DNA of 37,122 bases from an uncultured Methylococcaceae bacterium (GCA_903859415.1 CAIOMN010000136.1:1-37122), one strand, 5' to 3'. Shown: positions 15,952 through 24,141, numbered from the stretch's first letter. Program-made: numbers and translations. The notes: generated by a model from the letters alone, not told the origin.

Positions 15952-17232
15952 TTAAGCAAGATCAGAAATATCAATTACTTTAGCTTGCCTTAAACCCATT
16001 AAATCGAGGGCCATTTCATGCCCAAATTCACGACAGAGTTGGGTTTCTTCTTCTGTCGGAATTAACTTGATACGTATACCGGGAATAGGTACACGCAACT
16101 TAAGTCCACGTAAGCGGTCTTCTACCATTTTGACACCTTCACCTGTCCACCCATAAGAGCCAAAGACGCCGCCTAACTTTGATTTAAGATTGATGACGGT
16201 GAGTGAAGAGAGTAAATCCCACACGGGTTTAACTGCGTCACCATTAATCGTAGGCGTTCCAAAAATAATGCCATCGGCTCCTTCGATTAAATCAACAAAG
16301 GGTGAGATCTCGCTGCCTTCTAGGTCGTATAAAGAAACCCGGACATGTTCAACAGACATAGCGCCCTCATAGATGGCTTCAGCCATGCGTCGAGTATTGC
16401 CATAGGAACTGATATAAAAAATTAACAAGGTCTTTTCACCCGCGCTTATTTCACTTTGTAATGCCGAGTGGGACAGTTCTTTATAGCGTTGCATATAACG
16501 CTGCGGTTGATCACGCAATAAAGGGCCGTGGGCAGGTAAGATAGTGGTTAATATTAACGGCTCTAATAGAGTCAATGCCCGATTAACATAATCTTTAAAA
16601 GGTCGCATGATGTGTGCGTAGTAGTATTCAAAGGAAAACCTAAAATCGCCAACCACATCGTTAAATAAGCGCGAGTCACAGAAATGACAGCCAAACACAT
16701 CCCCAGAAAACAAGATGGCTTCTTCCGGTAGATAGGTACATTGAGTGTCTGGCCAATGTAAATAGGGCGTATGAAAGAACTGTAAGGTTCTATCACCTAG
16801 GGACACGCTGTCACCTGTTATAACCGGAGTAAATTCAAAATCATCCTGCTTTAATAGCGCTTTAAGCATAGACTGCGCTTTTTGTGAAATATACACCCGA
16901 GCTTGGGGTGCGCGGCGCATGAGTTCAGGTAAGGCACCTGTGTGATCAGGTTCTAAATGGTTTAGGACGATGACCTTGATTTCGTCATAACGAGTGACGG
17001 ACTCTAGACGAGTAAAGAAATCATCGGCAAAGTTTTCTTTGACGGTATCAATGACAGCAACGCCTTCGCTGCCTCTTACGATATAGGCATTATAAGAAGT
17101 CCCATTGGCTGTTTTTAAAATGATGTCAAAGTTACGTAAGTTAGGGTCTAAAGCGCCCACCCAATGGACGCGCTCTGATAAAGCAACGGCTTGGGGTATA
17201 TTACCAATACTTAATACGGGTACTTTACTCAT
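15952..17232 (-). CDS. Flavodiiron protein (class A), O2/NO reductase
   Basis: Soluble A-type flavoprotein that reduces O2 to water or NO to N2O at a non-haem diiron site fed by FMN. The 426 residues have a metallo-beta-lactamase-like domain (about 20-255) and a flavodoxin domain (about 266-410). The diiron set is complete: His92, Glu94, Asp96, His97 (NHLEPDH), His159 (LHWPD), Asp178 (SGDVFGCHF) and His235 (LPAHGP). The FMN phosphate loop is SSYGNTRR (about 275-282). There is no C-terminal rubredoxin domain, so an external donor is required; the ferredoxin downstream is a candidate. It overlaps nifO by 8 nt, placing it firmly in the nifB operon, where O2 removal for nitrogenase is the likeliest job. 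NO removal is the alternative. Confidence 0.93.
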   Translation of the reverse strand: MSKVPVLSIGNIPQAVALSERVHWVGALDPNLRNFDIILKTANGTSYNAYIVRGSEGVAVIDTVKENFADDFFTRLESVTRYDEIKVIVLNHLEPDHTGALPELMRRAPQARVYISQKAQSMLKALLKQDDFEFTPVITGDSVSLGDRTLQFFHTPYLHWPDTQCTYLPEEAILFSGDVFGCHFCDSRLFNDVVGDFRFSFEYYYAHIMRPFKDYVNRALTLLEPLILTTILPAHGPLLRDQPQRYMQRYKELSHSALQSEISAGEKTLLIFYISSYGNTRRMAEAIYEGAMSVEHVRVSLYDLEGSEISPFVDLIEGADGIIFGTPTINGDAVKPVWDLLSSLTVINLKSKLGGVFGSYGWTGEGVKMVEDRLRGLKLRVPIPGIRIKLIPTEEETQLCREFGHEMALDLMGLRQAKVIDISDLA

Positions 17233-17647
17233 GGCTGCAACTTGATTGAGACTGTGTTTTGGGGCAGCTTTCTAAATCAGAAGCCGTATCCACAGTTTGT
17301 AAGCCTATCCAGTTATCAATGAGTTGCTGATCAAATCCAGCTATAAATTTATCCTCAATTTGCATTAAGGGTCGACGAATTAATAAAGGGTTTTCTTGCA
17401 TTAATGCCAATGCTTGTGCTTCGGTTTGATTATTGGGATCAATTTCACCGTATTTAATAGCGGGCGCACTGTAGTTAAACCAGTCTTTAACAGCTAAGTC
17501 ACCAAAGAAAGGACGTAAGCGTTGCTCAGTCCAGTCTTCAGTTAAGATGTTTTTAGGAATAACCTGATGAGCGGCGGCCACCAACAGTTTCTTTTGCCGA
17601 GTATTGTTGGCGCAACCTGGCTTTTCATAGAACGTGATAGTGGCCAT
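17225..17647 (-). CDS. nifO: Nitrogenase-associated protein NifO, ArsC-like fold
   Basis: A 140-residue thioredoxin-fold protein of the ArsC/Spx type found in nif clusters (nifO in Azotobacter). The N-terminus ITFYEKPGCANNTRQKKLL holds a single active-site-like cysteine (Cys12) followed by CANNTRQ, in the place of the arsenate-reductase C-x5-R loop. PLLIRRPLMQIEDKFIAGFD (about 105-124) is the family's second signature. The C-terminal tail adds two cysteines (SCPKTQSQSSCSHE). In Azotobacter, nifO has been implicated in molybdenum partitioning between nitrogenase and nitrate reductase; its biochemical activity is not settled. It sits between fdxN and the flavodiiron gene. Confidence 0.85.
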   Translation of the reverse strand: MATITFYEKPGCANNTRQKKLLVAAAHQVIPKNILTEDWTEQRLRPFFGDLAVKDWFNYSAPAIKYGEIDPNNQTEAQALALMQENPLLIRRPLMQIEDKFIAGFDQQLIDNWIGLQTVDTASDLESCPKTQSQSSCSHE

Positions 17648-17662
17648 TGGATAAATCCTGTG

Positions 17663-17941
17663 TTAGTGAGACTGTAACTCTGCCATCGCTTCAGCCATTT
17701 TTTCGGGTGGGATACCCGTTAAAGAGCCTGGTGGATTAATGGCAACACCAAAAGAATCTAAAATTGCGCCTTCTATGGGACAAATACTAGCGCATTGAAA
17801 GACAGGAAAATCACCTTCACATTCCGTGCATTTTTTGGGGTCAACCAAAAAATGCGGTTTTGCTTCAGAAATTGCATTGCTGGGACATACAGGCTCACAG
17901 GCAAAACAATTGACGCATAAATCAATAATAGATACTGCCAT
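17663..17941 (-). CDS. fdxN: 2[4Fe-4S] ferredoxin FdxN
   Basis: A 92-residue bacterial-type ferredoxin downstream of nifB. The first cluster motif is Cys9, 12, 15, 19 (C-x2-C-x2-C-x3-C), and the second is Cys38, 41, 50, 54 (C-x2-C-x8-C-x3-C). The eight-residue spacing is typical of the nif-linked FdxN/FdI class. In Azotobacter the equivalent protein supports NifB-co formation by supplying electrons to NifB; it may also serve the Rnf route. A clear AGGAGT lies ahead of the ATG. The gene follows nifB after a 110-bp gap that contains a hairpin. Confidence 0.9.
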   Translation of the reverse strand: MAVSIIDLCVNCFACEPVCPSNAISEAKPHFLVDPKKCTECEGDFPVFQCASICPIEGAILDSFGVAINPPGSLTGIPPEKMAEAMAELQSH

Positions 17942-18009
17942 AGTGGACTCCTAGAATCGTTGATTGGTTTAGCATAAGCATCACCTAATAATCCAGACTG
18001 TTAGATTGA

Positions 18010-18036
18010 ATTGGGTTAACTAAAGGCTAACCCAAT
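18010..18036 (-). repeat. Hairpin in the nifB-fdxN gap
   Basis: Inverted repeat ATTGGGTTA / TAACCCAAT (9 bp, 9-nt loop) begins about 15 bp beyond the nifB stop on the transcribed strand. No T-run follows, so it looks like an mRNA-processing or partial-attenuation element rather than a terminator; the operon continues into fdxN. Confidence 0.45.
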
Positions 18037-18051
18037 CACCCTCGTCTTCAG

Positions 18052-19557
18052 TTACGCATTTGCTCGGACGGCTTCGTTCTTTTCATCCAGTTTTCCGGCA
18101 GCGGCCATTTCTTTGTAAACAGCCAAGACTGCATCTTCAATAGGTTCCATGGCGTGTTCACCATTCGGTGCAATGCCAGCTGCTTCTAGCATCTCCCAAG
18201 GTTCATAACCCACTTTCGAACACAATACCGCTTCACAACCTGCCAGTGCTCTGATTGTTAGTTGTAAGACGCTTTCGCCATCACCACAACTGGTATCTCC
18301 ACCACAATATTGATCCGCTTTGCGATGACTAATGAAACGCACGCCTTCGGGTGATGCTTCATAAATCAGGAATTCTTTAGCATGACCAAAATGTACATTG
18401 ATAATCCCTTGTCCACTGGTGGCGACGGCCATTAATACGGGGCGGGTGGTCAATTTTGGCTCTTGTTTATGTTGCTGTGCTTTTACGGCTTTTTCGAGAC
18501 GTTTACTGTCCATTTCTTCCTGAATGGCTTGATGGATCACTTTACGTTTTTCCATGGCAGCCTGATAATCGATATCCATTTCTTCAATCTTGTCCAAGGT
18601 AAACTCATCACCGCGATCTTCACCGAGTAAGCCCACTGCATCTGCTCGGCATTGACGGCAATGACGCATCATGTTCATGTCACCAGAACAGCTATCCTGT
18701 AAATCTTGTAATTCCTCTGGAGTAGGGCCACGTTGTCCCATGACGCCATAGAAAGTACCGTGTTCGGCTTCAGCAATTAATGGCATCACATTGTGCAAGA
18801 AAGCGCCTTTGGATTTAACTACTTTACTGACTTCGGCTAAGTGCTGATCATTAACACCCGGAATCATGACCGAATTGACTTTAACTAAAATGCCTTTTGC
18901 TATGAGCATTTCCAAGCCTTTTTGTTGTTGTTCAATCAGGATTTTCGCGCCCTTAACACCTTTGATACGTTTGTTATTCCAGAATATCCAGGGATAGATT
19001 TTGGCACCAATCTCAGGGTCAACGGTATTAATGGTAATGGTAACGTGGTCAATATTATGTTTAGAAAGTTCTTCAACGGCATCAGGTAAAGCAAGGCCAT
19101 TAGTGGACACACAAAGCTTAATGTCGGGGGCTTCTTGACTTAATCGGCGGAAGGTTTCAAACGTGCGTTCTGGATTAGCTAATGGGTCACCGGGGCCTGC
19201 AATACCCAGTACGGTCATTTGCGGAATGGTGGCAGCCACTGCCATGGTTTTTTTAACCGCTTGATCGGGGGTTAACAGCTCAGAAACAACACCAGGACGA
19301 GATTCATTCGCACAGTCGTATTTTCGGTTACAGTAATGACATTGAATATTACACGCTGGAGCCACTGCCACATGCATGCGCGCAAAGTAATGATGAGCAT
19401 CTTCAGAATAACAGGGGTGGTTTTGAACTTTTTCCCGAATTGAATCGGGTAAAGAGTCCATCTGATTGTCTGTTGTTCCACAAGAACTGGCTGAACATCC
19501 ACTCTTTGCCCCATGCTCTGCTTGGCTGGGGGTATTGTTTAATACTGGCAATTGCAT
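18052..19557 (-). CDS. nifB: Nitrogenase cofactor maturase NifB
   Basis: Radical-SAM enzyme that fuses two [4Fe-4S] clusters with a carbide carbon to form NifB-co, the 8Fe core of FeMo-co; required for nitrogenase. The 501-residue protein has the radical-SAM motif C-x3-C-x2-C at Cys69, 73 and 76 (CNIQCHYC), preceded by HPCYSEDAHHYFARMH, and later AGPGDPLANPERT and RHCRQCRADAVG. A C-terminal NifX-like cofactor-binding domain (about 380-495, from VLMAVATSGQGIINVHFGHAKEF) is fused, as in most proteobacterial NifB. The N-terminus adds a short Cys/Ser-rich stretch (GCSASSCG). An AGAGGT box precedes the ATG. It heads its own sigma-54 unit. Confidence 0.97.
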   Translation of the reverse strand: MQLPVLNNTPSQAEHGAKSGCSASSCGTTDNQMDSLPDSIREKVQNHPCYSEDAHHYFARMHVAVAPACNIQCHYCNRKYDCANESRPGVVSELLTPDQAVKKTMAVAATIPQMTVLGIAGPGDPLANPERTFETFRRLSQEAPDIKLCVSTNGLALPDAVEELSKHNIDHVTITINTVDPEIGAKIYPWIFWNNKRIKGVKGAKILIEQQQKGLEMLIAKGILVKVNSVMIPGVNDQHLAEVSKVVKSKGAFLHNVMPLIAEAEHGTFYGVMGQRGPTPEELQDLQDSCSGDMNMMRHCRQCRADAVGLLGEDRGDEFTLDKIEEMDIDYQAAMEKRKVIHQAIQEEMDSKRLEKAVKAQQHKQEPKLTTRPVLMAVATSGQGIINVHFGHAKEFLIYEASPEGVRFISHRKADQYCGGDTSCGDGESVLQLTIRALAGCEAVLCSKVGYEPWEMLEAAGIAPNGEHAMEPIEDAVLAVYKEMAAAGKLDEKNEAVRANA

Positions 19558-19595
19558 GGCTTTGACCTCTTAAAGTTATGTTTACTTTAAGTAAA

Positions 19596-19612
19596 AGCAC
19601 AGGTCGTGCCAA
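19596..19612 (-). promoter_or_regulatory. Sigma-54 promoter of nifB
   Basis: Read on the minus strand the sequence is TTGGCACGACCTGTGCT. It keeps the -24 GG and -12 GC separated by exactly ten bases and the TGGCACG core of the RpoN consensus. Transcription would start near 19585, about 28 nt before the nifB ATG. Two NifA-type sites lie 60-110 bp upstream. Confidence 0.9.
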
Positions 19613-19673
19613 GTGTGGAAAATGATTTATGTTATTGATTTTAAAAGTTTTTGTATTTTAATGCAGCTTTGAT

Positions 19674-19689
19674 TGTCGTAAACATTACA
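19674..19689. promoter_or_regulatory. NifA upstream activator sequence 1 of nifB
   Basis: TGTCGTAAACATTACA fits TGT-N10-ACA exactly. Its centre lies about 95 bp upstream of the predicted nifB start, the normal range for NifA. Its reverse complement differs at one of 16 positions from the site at 23346, 3.7 kb away, which argues for a shared binding protein. Confidence 0.8.
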
Positions 19690-19706
19690 GTCAAGCCATA
19701 GTGTTT

Positions 19707-19722
19707 TGTTATTAAGGGGACA
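19707..19722. promoter_or_regulatory. NifA upstream activator sequence 2 of nifB
   Basis: TGTTATTAAGGGGACA also fits TGT-N10-ACA. Its centre is 33 bp from the first site, close to three helical turns, so both sites would face the same side of the DNA. It matches the other sites only at the TGT and ACA ends. Confidence 0.6.
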
Positions 19723-19742
19723 AGACTTGCTTACAAAACAAC

Positions 19743-20003
19743 TCAAGCTACGTCGTGATACCAATCAAGTAATTCTTCACCACCCCAATTTTCAGCATCA
19801 GGGGGTATGGTTTCATCGGTAACATAGAGTGTCATTTGACCGGGTTTTGCATCACCGACTAGCAAGCTCTCTGCATACTCAATGGAACAACCCTGTTTGC
19901 CCGTTTCATCATTTAGCCACTGGGCGGCCATAGCAATGGCTTCTTGCTGAGTTTCACCAAAGCCAAAAACGGCATAATCGTGTTGTACATATAAAATAGT
20001 CAT
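19743..20003 (-). CDS. Uncharacterised 86-residue protein between nifA and nifB
   Basis: I do not recognise this family. The protein is small, acidic and soluble-looking, with no signal or membrane segment: MTILYVQHDYAVFGFGETQ at the start, a helix EAIAMAAQWLNDET, then a beta-rich half (GQMTLYVTDETIPPD) ending in an acidic, Trp-containing tail (ENWGGEELLDWYHD). It has one cysteine (CSIEY). Coding is supported by a GGAG box before the ATG and by the 15-bp gap to nifA, which implies co-expression with nifLA. The position suggests a nif-linked role, but no function can be given. Confidence 0.75.
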   Translation of the reverse strand: MTILYVQHDYAVFGFGETQQEAIAMAAQWLNDETGKQGCSIEYAESLLVGDAKPGQMTLYVTDETIPPDAENWGGEELLDWYHDVA

Positions 20004-20018
20004 AAAAGCTCCATAAGG

Positions 20019-21566
20019 TCAAATTTGCTTCATAGTGATGTCTAAAGTCAGAATACGGTAGGCAATTTGCCTGGGTGTCATATTGAGTAAGCGTGCAGCT
20101 TTGGCTTGAACCCAGCCACTTTGCTCCAAGGCTGCGATGACGCGCTCACGGTCATCCATGTTTTCGTCATTAAAATCAATGGTGGCTGATTTTTGCGGCT
20201 TTAAGTTAAGTCCTGCTTGAATGACTACATCTTCAAGCCCAGTATTAACCATCACATCACGATCGATAATACCATTTGGGCTCATGATGGCAGCTCGTTC
20301 TAAACGGTTTGATAGTTCTCTTACATTACCGGGCCAATCATGTTTCATTAAGATACGGATGGCACTTTCTTTAATTTCAAGGGGACGTCCTCCTTGTTGC
20401 TCTGAAATTCTGCCAAGTAAGAAATCCGATAACTCAGGAATATCTTCAGTTCTATCACGTAGTGGTGGCATATTGATTGGCATAATATTCAATCGATAAT
20501 ACAAGTCCTCTCTGAATTTACCTTCGGTGACTTCTTCTTCTAGATTTCTATTGGTTGCCGCAATAATACGCACATTAACTTTTATTGTTTGAGTTCCTCC
20601 TACCCGCTCAAATTCACCCTCTTGTAATACCCGTAGAAGTTTGGCCTGGAATGAGGCAGAAATCTCACCAATTTCGTCCAGGAACAGAGTCCCATTATCT
20701 GCTAGTTCAAAACGCCCTTTGCGTTGATTGATAGCACCACTGAACGCGCCTTTTTCATGACCAAATAATTCAGATTCTAAAAGTGTGTCGGGTAATGCAG
20801 CACAATTCAATTTTAAGAACGGCCCACCAGCACAACCAGAATTAAAATGAATGGCATTGGCAACCACTTCTTTACCGGTACCCGATTCACCACGAATTAA
20901 AACAGTCGTGTTCCATTTTGCAACCTGACGGATTAAATCAAACACTTTTAACATGGGTGCAGAATGACCAATGATATTTTCAAAACTGTAGTTTTTAATT
21001 AACGCTTGTTTAAGTTGGTCTCTTTCATTGAGTAAATGACGTTGTTTACGTTCGATAACGCGCAACATTTTAACGCTTTGAGCAATTAGATTGGCCACCA
21101 TCTCCATAAAACGTGAGCGTTCACCCAAGAAAAAACTGTTGTTGGGTTGTGCTGCCAATACGCCAATGGTATCGCCTTCTTCTACATAGATCGGTGAGCC
21201 AATAAAAGGTAGCTCAGCGTCATATAACCCCAGACGGCCTAAGAAACGAGGCTCTTCTGATATTTTTTCAACTACAATCGTTGAGCCGGCATCAAGAATA
21301 GCACCCATTAAGCCTTCCCCAGGATTGTAACGCACAGATTGATTGAGTTTGTCGTTGCTATCCGTATGAACAATACTGACAATTAAGCTATTATTTTCAA
21401 TTTCTTTGAGAGTGATCATTCCTGAGCACATGCCCGACCTTTTATGAAGTATTTCAAGAACAGCATGTAATTTTGCATGTAAATCATGGGTACTATTAAG
21501 TACCTGACTAATCAAATACAAGGTATCCAGTTCTGCTTCTATGAGTTGTGTTCGTTCGAGCGTCAC
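20019..21566 (-). CDS. nifA: Nif-specific sigma-54 activator NifA
   Basis: Master activator of nif genes, held in check by NifL. The 515 residues show an N-terminal GAF domain (about 15-170), an AAA+ sigma-54-interaction domain (about 198-430) and a C-terminal Fis-type HTH (about 468-512, [21 protein letters not shown]). Walker A is GESGTGKE (226-233) and Walker B is LFLDEIGE (about 294-301). The sigma-54-contact loop reads GAFSGA (273-278) instead of the usual GAFTGA. No cysteine cluster sits in the linker after the AAA+ domain, so it belongs to the NifL-controlled class. The start is a GTG overlapping the nifL stop (GTGA) with GGGAGA ahead of it, coupling the two proteins' synthesis. Confidence 0.96.
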   Translation of the reverse strand: MTLERTQLIEAELDTLYLISQVLNSTHDLHAKLHAVLEILHKRSGMCSGMITLKEIENNSLIVSIVHTDSNDKLNQSVRYNPGEGLMGAILDAGSTIVVEKISEEPRFLGRLGLYDAELPFIGSPIYVEEGDTIGVLAAQPNNSFFLGERSRFMEMVANLIAQSVKMLRVIERKQRHLLNERDQLKQALIKNYSFENIIGHSAPMLKVFDLIRQVAKWNTTVLIRGESGTGKEVVANAIHFNSGCAGGPFLKLNCAALPDTLLESELFGHEKGAFSGAINQRKGRFELADNGTLFLDEIGEISASFQAKLLRVLQEGEFERVGGTQTIKVNVRIIAATNRNLEEEVTEGKFREDLYYRLNIMPINMPPLRDRTEDIPELSDFLLGRISEQQGGRPLEIKESAIRILMKHDWPGNVRELSNRLERAAIMSPNGIIDRDVMVNTGLEDVVIQAGLNLKPQKSATIDFNDENMDDRERVIAALEQSGWVQAKAARLLNMTPRQIAYRILTLDITMKQI

Positions 21567-23188
21567 GCTAATCTCCCTGCAGTGTTTTTATGCATAGGAA
21601 AACTAATTTTAAAACGACATCCCTGGTCATAGGTAGGATCAATTTCAATCAAACCATGATGCTGATTAACAATTTCCTTGGCTATAACTAATCCCATTCC
21701 AGCCTGATTGCTTCCCATTGGTCGAGTAGTGTAAAAGGGTTCAAAAACTTTTGTACGTTTTTCAAAGGGAATACCGGGGCCACTGTCTTCAATTAGCACA
21801 TAAATAAGATCAATATCAACATTTGTTCTGATTTTAATGCGATGTTCTGCACTTTTAGAGCTATTGATCAGGGCATCAATCGAGTTATCAATGAGTTGTT
21901 TAAATAAAATTCGTAGGCGATTTTCTGAGCCTAACAGTGTGGGTAGTGAAAATAAGGGATTCCAATGGATGTCTATGCCCGCTTCTAAAATGCGTTGATC
22001 ACACAATAACAGCACTTCATGAAGAATTTGATTGAGATTTACGGGAATAACGGCCGTTTGAATAATTTCAGGAATACATTTTTGCATCATTGCAATGGCT
22101 TCTTCGCCAGATTGTTGAATCTGCAATAAGTTTTTCAATAAACTATCATACTGACTATCACGTTTGTGCCTAAAAATTTGTTCAGCCGCTTTAATTTGAT
22201 TCATAGGCATTTGTATTTGATGCATCGCTCCTAAAAGCGTCTCTCGCAGACTTCGTACGCGCTCATCTTCAGACATAATGGTTTTTAATGTTTGAAGATG
22301 TAATTCTTGCATCTGTCGACGCTGTTTGGTGATATCTGTGATAGTGAGTATCAAATATTGTTTCGAAATATTCTCAAAAAACGCATCGGCATTCACTTCA
22401 TTTTCAATAAACCAATTGCCTGCACAAGAATACCATCGACTTTTTCTATTTCCTTTACCCTCTATTTTAAACTCTTGGTTATCAAAACCCTGTTGCTTGC
22501 TTTGGATTATTAGCCATGAATCGCCCATGACATCGCGCAATAATTTCAAGAAAAAAGTGGCTGGCTCTCCCTTATCCAGATCACTGACTAGCGCTTTATA
22601 CATATGATTGTCCAAAATGACACGGTCAAGATTGTCAATGACTACCATTGCCATTGGCGATGAATTGATAACGGACTCAATGAGCAATTTATGGTTGATG
22701 ACTTTTTTTTCTGATTCATAGGATTTGGTAATATCTTTGTGCATACCTATGTAATGAGTAATGTTTCCTTGGTCGTTTAACATAGGAGCAATTGTTAAAT
22801 CTGCCAGATAGCGATGTCCTGATTTATGTCGATTACAGAGGGTTCCATGCCATACTTTCTTACTACTAATCGTATGCCACAATTCATAATAGACCTCTCT
22901 GGGTGTTGATTTATCAGAAAGAATAGATTCTTTTTGGCCAAGTATGTCAGCGGTTTGGTAGCCAGTTACTATAGAAAATGCGTTATTGGCATAAAGAATA
23001 TTCGATTTTTTATCAGTGATAGAAATTGCAATAGGTGCTTGTTCGACGGTCTCGACAAATAAATCATAAGGCATTTTGTTGTCATTACTGGTGGTATTTC
23101 CTTCTCCGTTAAAATGCGGTGAAAGTTCATTGATAACACTTTCCATATTGGTATGCATCCGTAAATAGTGTAATGACTTTTTATTCAT
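21563..23188 (-). CDS. nifL: Redox- and nitrogen-sensing anti-activator NifL
   Basis: Binds NifA and blocks it when oxygen or fixed nitrogen is present. The 541 residues contain PAS1 (about 42-155; EQAPIAISITDKKSNILYAN and VTGYQTADILGQKESIL fit the FAD-binding PAS of Azotobacter NifL), PAS2 (about 170-290), and a helical region with His323 in GAMHQIQMPMN. A GHKL ATP-binding domain follows (about 415-535), with the N-box LIDNSIDAL around Asn435 and DSGPGIP (468-474). Azotobacter NifL has a histidine at the matching place and works by protein contact, not phosphotransfer. It overlaps nifA by 4 nt. A sigma-54 promoter lies about 45 bp upstream, implying NifA autoactivation or NtrC control. Confidence 0.95.
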   Translation of the reverse strand: MNKKSLHYLRMHTNMESVINELSPHFNGEGNTTSNDNKMPYDLFVETVEQAPIAISITDKKSNILYANNAFSIVTGYQTADILGQKESILSDKSTPREVYYELWHTISSKKVWHGTLCNRHKSGHRYLADLTIAPMLNDQGNITHYIGMHKDITKSYESEKKVINHKLLIESVINSSPMAMVVIDNLDRVILDNHMYKALVSDLDKGEPATFFLKLLRDVMGDSWLIIQSKQQGFDNQEFKIEGKGNRKSRWYSCAGNWFIENEVNADAFFENISKQYLILTITDITKQRRQMQELHLQTLKTIMSEDERVRSLRETLLGAMHQIQMPMNQIKAAEQIFRHKRDSQYDSLLKNLLQIQQSGEEAIAMMQKCIPEIIQTAVIPVNLNQILHEVLLLCDQRILEAGIDIHWNPLFSLPTLLGSENRLRILFKQLIDNSIDALINSSKSAEHRIKIRTNVDIDLIYVLIEDSGPGIPFEKRTKVFEPFYTTRPMGSNQAGMGLVIAKEIVNQHHGLIEIDPTYDQGCRFKISFPMHKNTAGRLA

Positions 23189-23229
23189 AATATTGAGACC
23201 GTGTTAAGGATGAGATTTACTCAATAGTG

Positions 23230-23247
23230 ATGCAAAAATTATGCCTT
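23230..23247 (-). promoter_or_regulatory. Sigma-54 promoter of nifLA
   Basis: The minus strand reads AAGGCATAATTTTTGCAT: -24 GG and -12 GC are ten bases apart, and the TTTTTGCAT half is a strong -12 element. The start would fall near 23220, leaving a leader of about 30 nt before the nifL ATG. The -24 box has A in place of T before GG. Confidence 0.75.
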
Positions 23248-23345
23248 CATTTGTTTTGCACTTTGTTTATGCAGCTTATGATTGCAAGTGATAATCAATT
23301 GGCAATTAAAAGCAGGTAAAGACCGTAAATGTAGAATATCTGTTT

Positions 23346-23361
23346 TGTAAGGTTTACGACA
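23346..23361. promoter_or_regulatory. NifA-type site A in the nifL/rnfA region
   Basis: TGTAAGGTTTACGACA fits TGT-N10-ACA. Its reverse complement, TGTCGTAAACCTTACA, is identical at 15 of 16 positions to nifB site 1 (19674-19689). Confidence 0.75.
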
Positions 23362-23385
23362 TAATTATTTTTATAACTGTCAGTA

Positions 23386-23401
23386 TGTGTTACTTACAAC
23401 A
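23386..23401. promoter_or_regulatory. NifA-type site B in the nifL/rnfA region
   Basis: TGTGTTACTTACAACA fits TGT-N10-ACA. Its centre is 40 bp from site A and about 110 bp upstream of the predicted rnfA start. The internal bases differ from the other sites. Confidence 0.6.
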
Positions 23402-23476
23402 GGGGGTCGGCATCTTTCTGGATAATTAAGTCCTGAAATTCTTATGAGAAATGGCAATAAAAACATAATAATCAAT

Positions 23477-23494
23477 TTGGCATAAATGATGCAT
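23477..23494 (+). promoter_or_regulatory. Sigma-54 promoter of the rnf operon
   Basis: TTGGCATAAATGATGCAT keeps GG and GC ten bases apart with a full TTGGCA -24 box. The start would be near 23504, about 40 nt before the rnfA ATG. It places rnf under the same control as nif. Confidence 0.88.
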
Positions 23495-23543
23495 GATAAA
23501 GGTTATTATTTACAATTACCCTACGCAGTTTGGATGAATAGTG

Positions 23544-24128
23544 ATGAGTGAATATCTGTTGCTTTTATTGGGCACGGCCTTAGTTAATAACGTAGTTCTT
23601 GTTAAGTTTTTAGGTTTATGCCCCTTTATGGGAGTGTCAAAAAAGCTGGATTCAGCCTTAAGTATGGGATTAGCTACGACCTTTGTGTTGACCTTAGCGG
23701 CGATGACGAGTTGGATTTTGGAGCATTTTGTTCTCGCGCCTTTTAATATTCAGTTTTTGCGTATCTTGGCTTTTATATTAGTGATTGCAGCCGTCGTGCA
23801 ATTTACTGAGATGGTGGTTCATAAAACAAGTCCTATTCTCTATCAAATATTAGGTATTTTTTTACCGTTGATTACTACTAATTGTGCTGTGTTAGGTGTC
23901 GCGCTATTAAATGTTCAGGAACATTATGGTTTCATGCAAAGTATGATTTTTGGATTTGGTTCGGCAGTTGGTTTTACTTTAGTTATGGTGCTGTTTGCCG
24001 GGTTGCGAGAGCGTTTAGCTTTAATGGCGGTACCGGTTTTATTTGCTGGGACGCCGATTGCCTTTATTACTGCAGGCATTTTATCGCTGGCCTTTATGGG
24101 GTTCGCTGGTCTTAATACTAAGATGTGA
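23544..24128 (+). CDS. rnfA: Rnf electron transport complex subunit RnfA
   Basis: Integral membrane subunit of the ion-translocating Rnf complex, which drives electrons from NADH to ferredoxin using the ion gradient; in diazotrophs it supplies low-potential electrons for nitrogenase. The 194 residues give six helices, with [20 protein letters not shown] (about 13-32) and [14 protein letters not shown] (about 109-122). The cysteines of these two motifs are thought to hold an intramembrane FeS cluster with RnfE. The ATG at 23544 is preferred over the GTG one codon earlier. First gene of rnfABCDGEH. Confidence 0.96.
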   Translation: MSEYLLLLLGTALVNNVVLVKFLGLCPFMGVSKKLDSALSMGLATTFVLTLAAMTSWILEHFVLAPFNIQFLRILAFILVIAAVVQFTEMVVHKTSPILYQILGIFLPLITTNCAVLGVALLNVQEHYGFMQSMIFGFGSAVGFTLVMVLFAGLRERLALMAVPVLFAGTPIAFITAGILSLAFMGFAGLNTKM

Positions 24129-24141
24129 CAGGAAATTAGCC

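Larger units (their letters stand above)
23189..23543. promoter_or_regulatory. Divergent nifL / rnfA control region
   Basis: This 355-bp gap holds no gene. It contains a sigma-54 promoter pointing to nifL (23230-23247), one pointing to rnfA (23477-23494), and two TGT-N10-ACA sites between them (23346-23361 and 23386-23401). The sites lie about 130-175 bp from the nifL start and 110-150 bp from the rnfA start, so either could serve both promoters. The DNA between is AT-rich and suited to bending, but I found no clean IHF match. Confidence 0.85.

Noticed and set aside
23297-23316. A further sigma-54-like sequence, AATTGGCAATTAAAAGCAGG, in the nifL/rnfA gap
   Set aside because: GG and GC are separated by nine bases rather than ten, and a better promoter lies downstream at 23477.
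24043-24141. Upstream extension of the rnfB reading frame
   Set aside because: It runs through the end of rnfA in another frame; the conserved RnfB start with a ribosome-binding site is at 24142.
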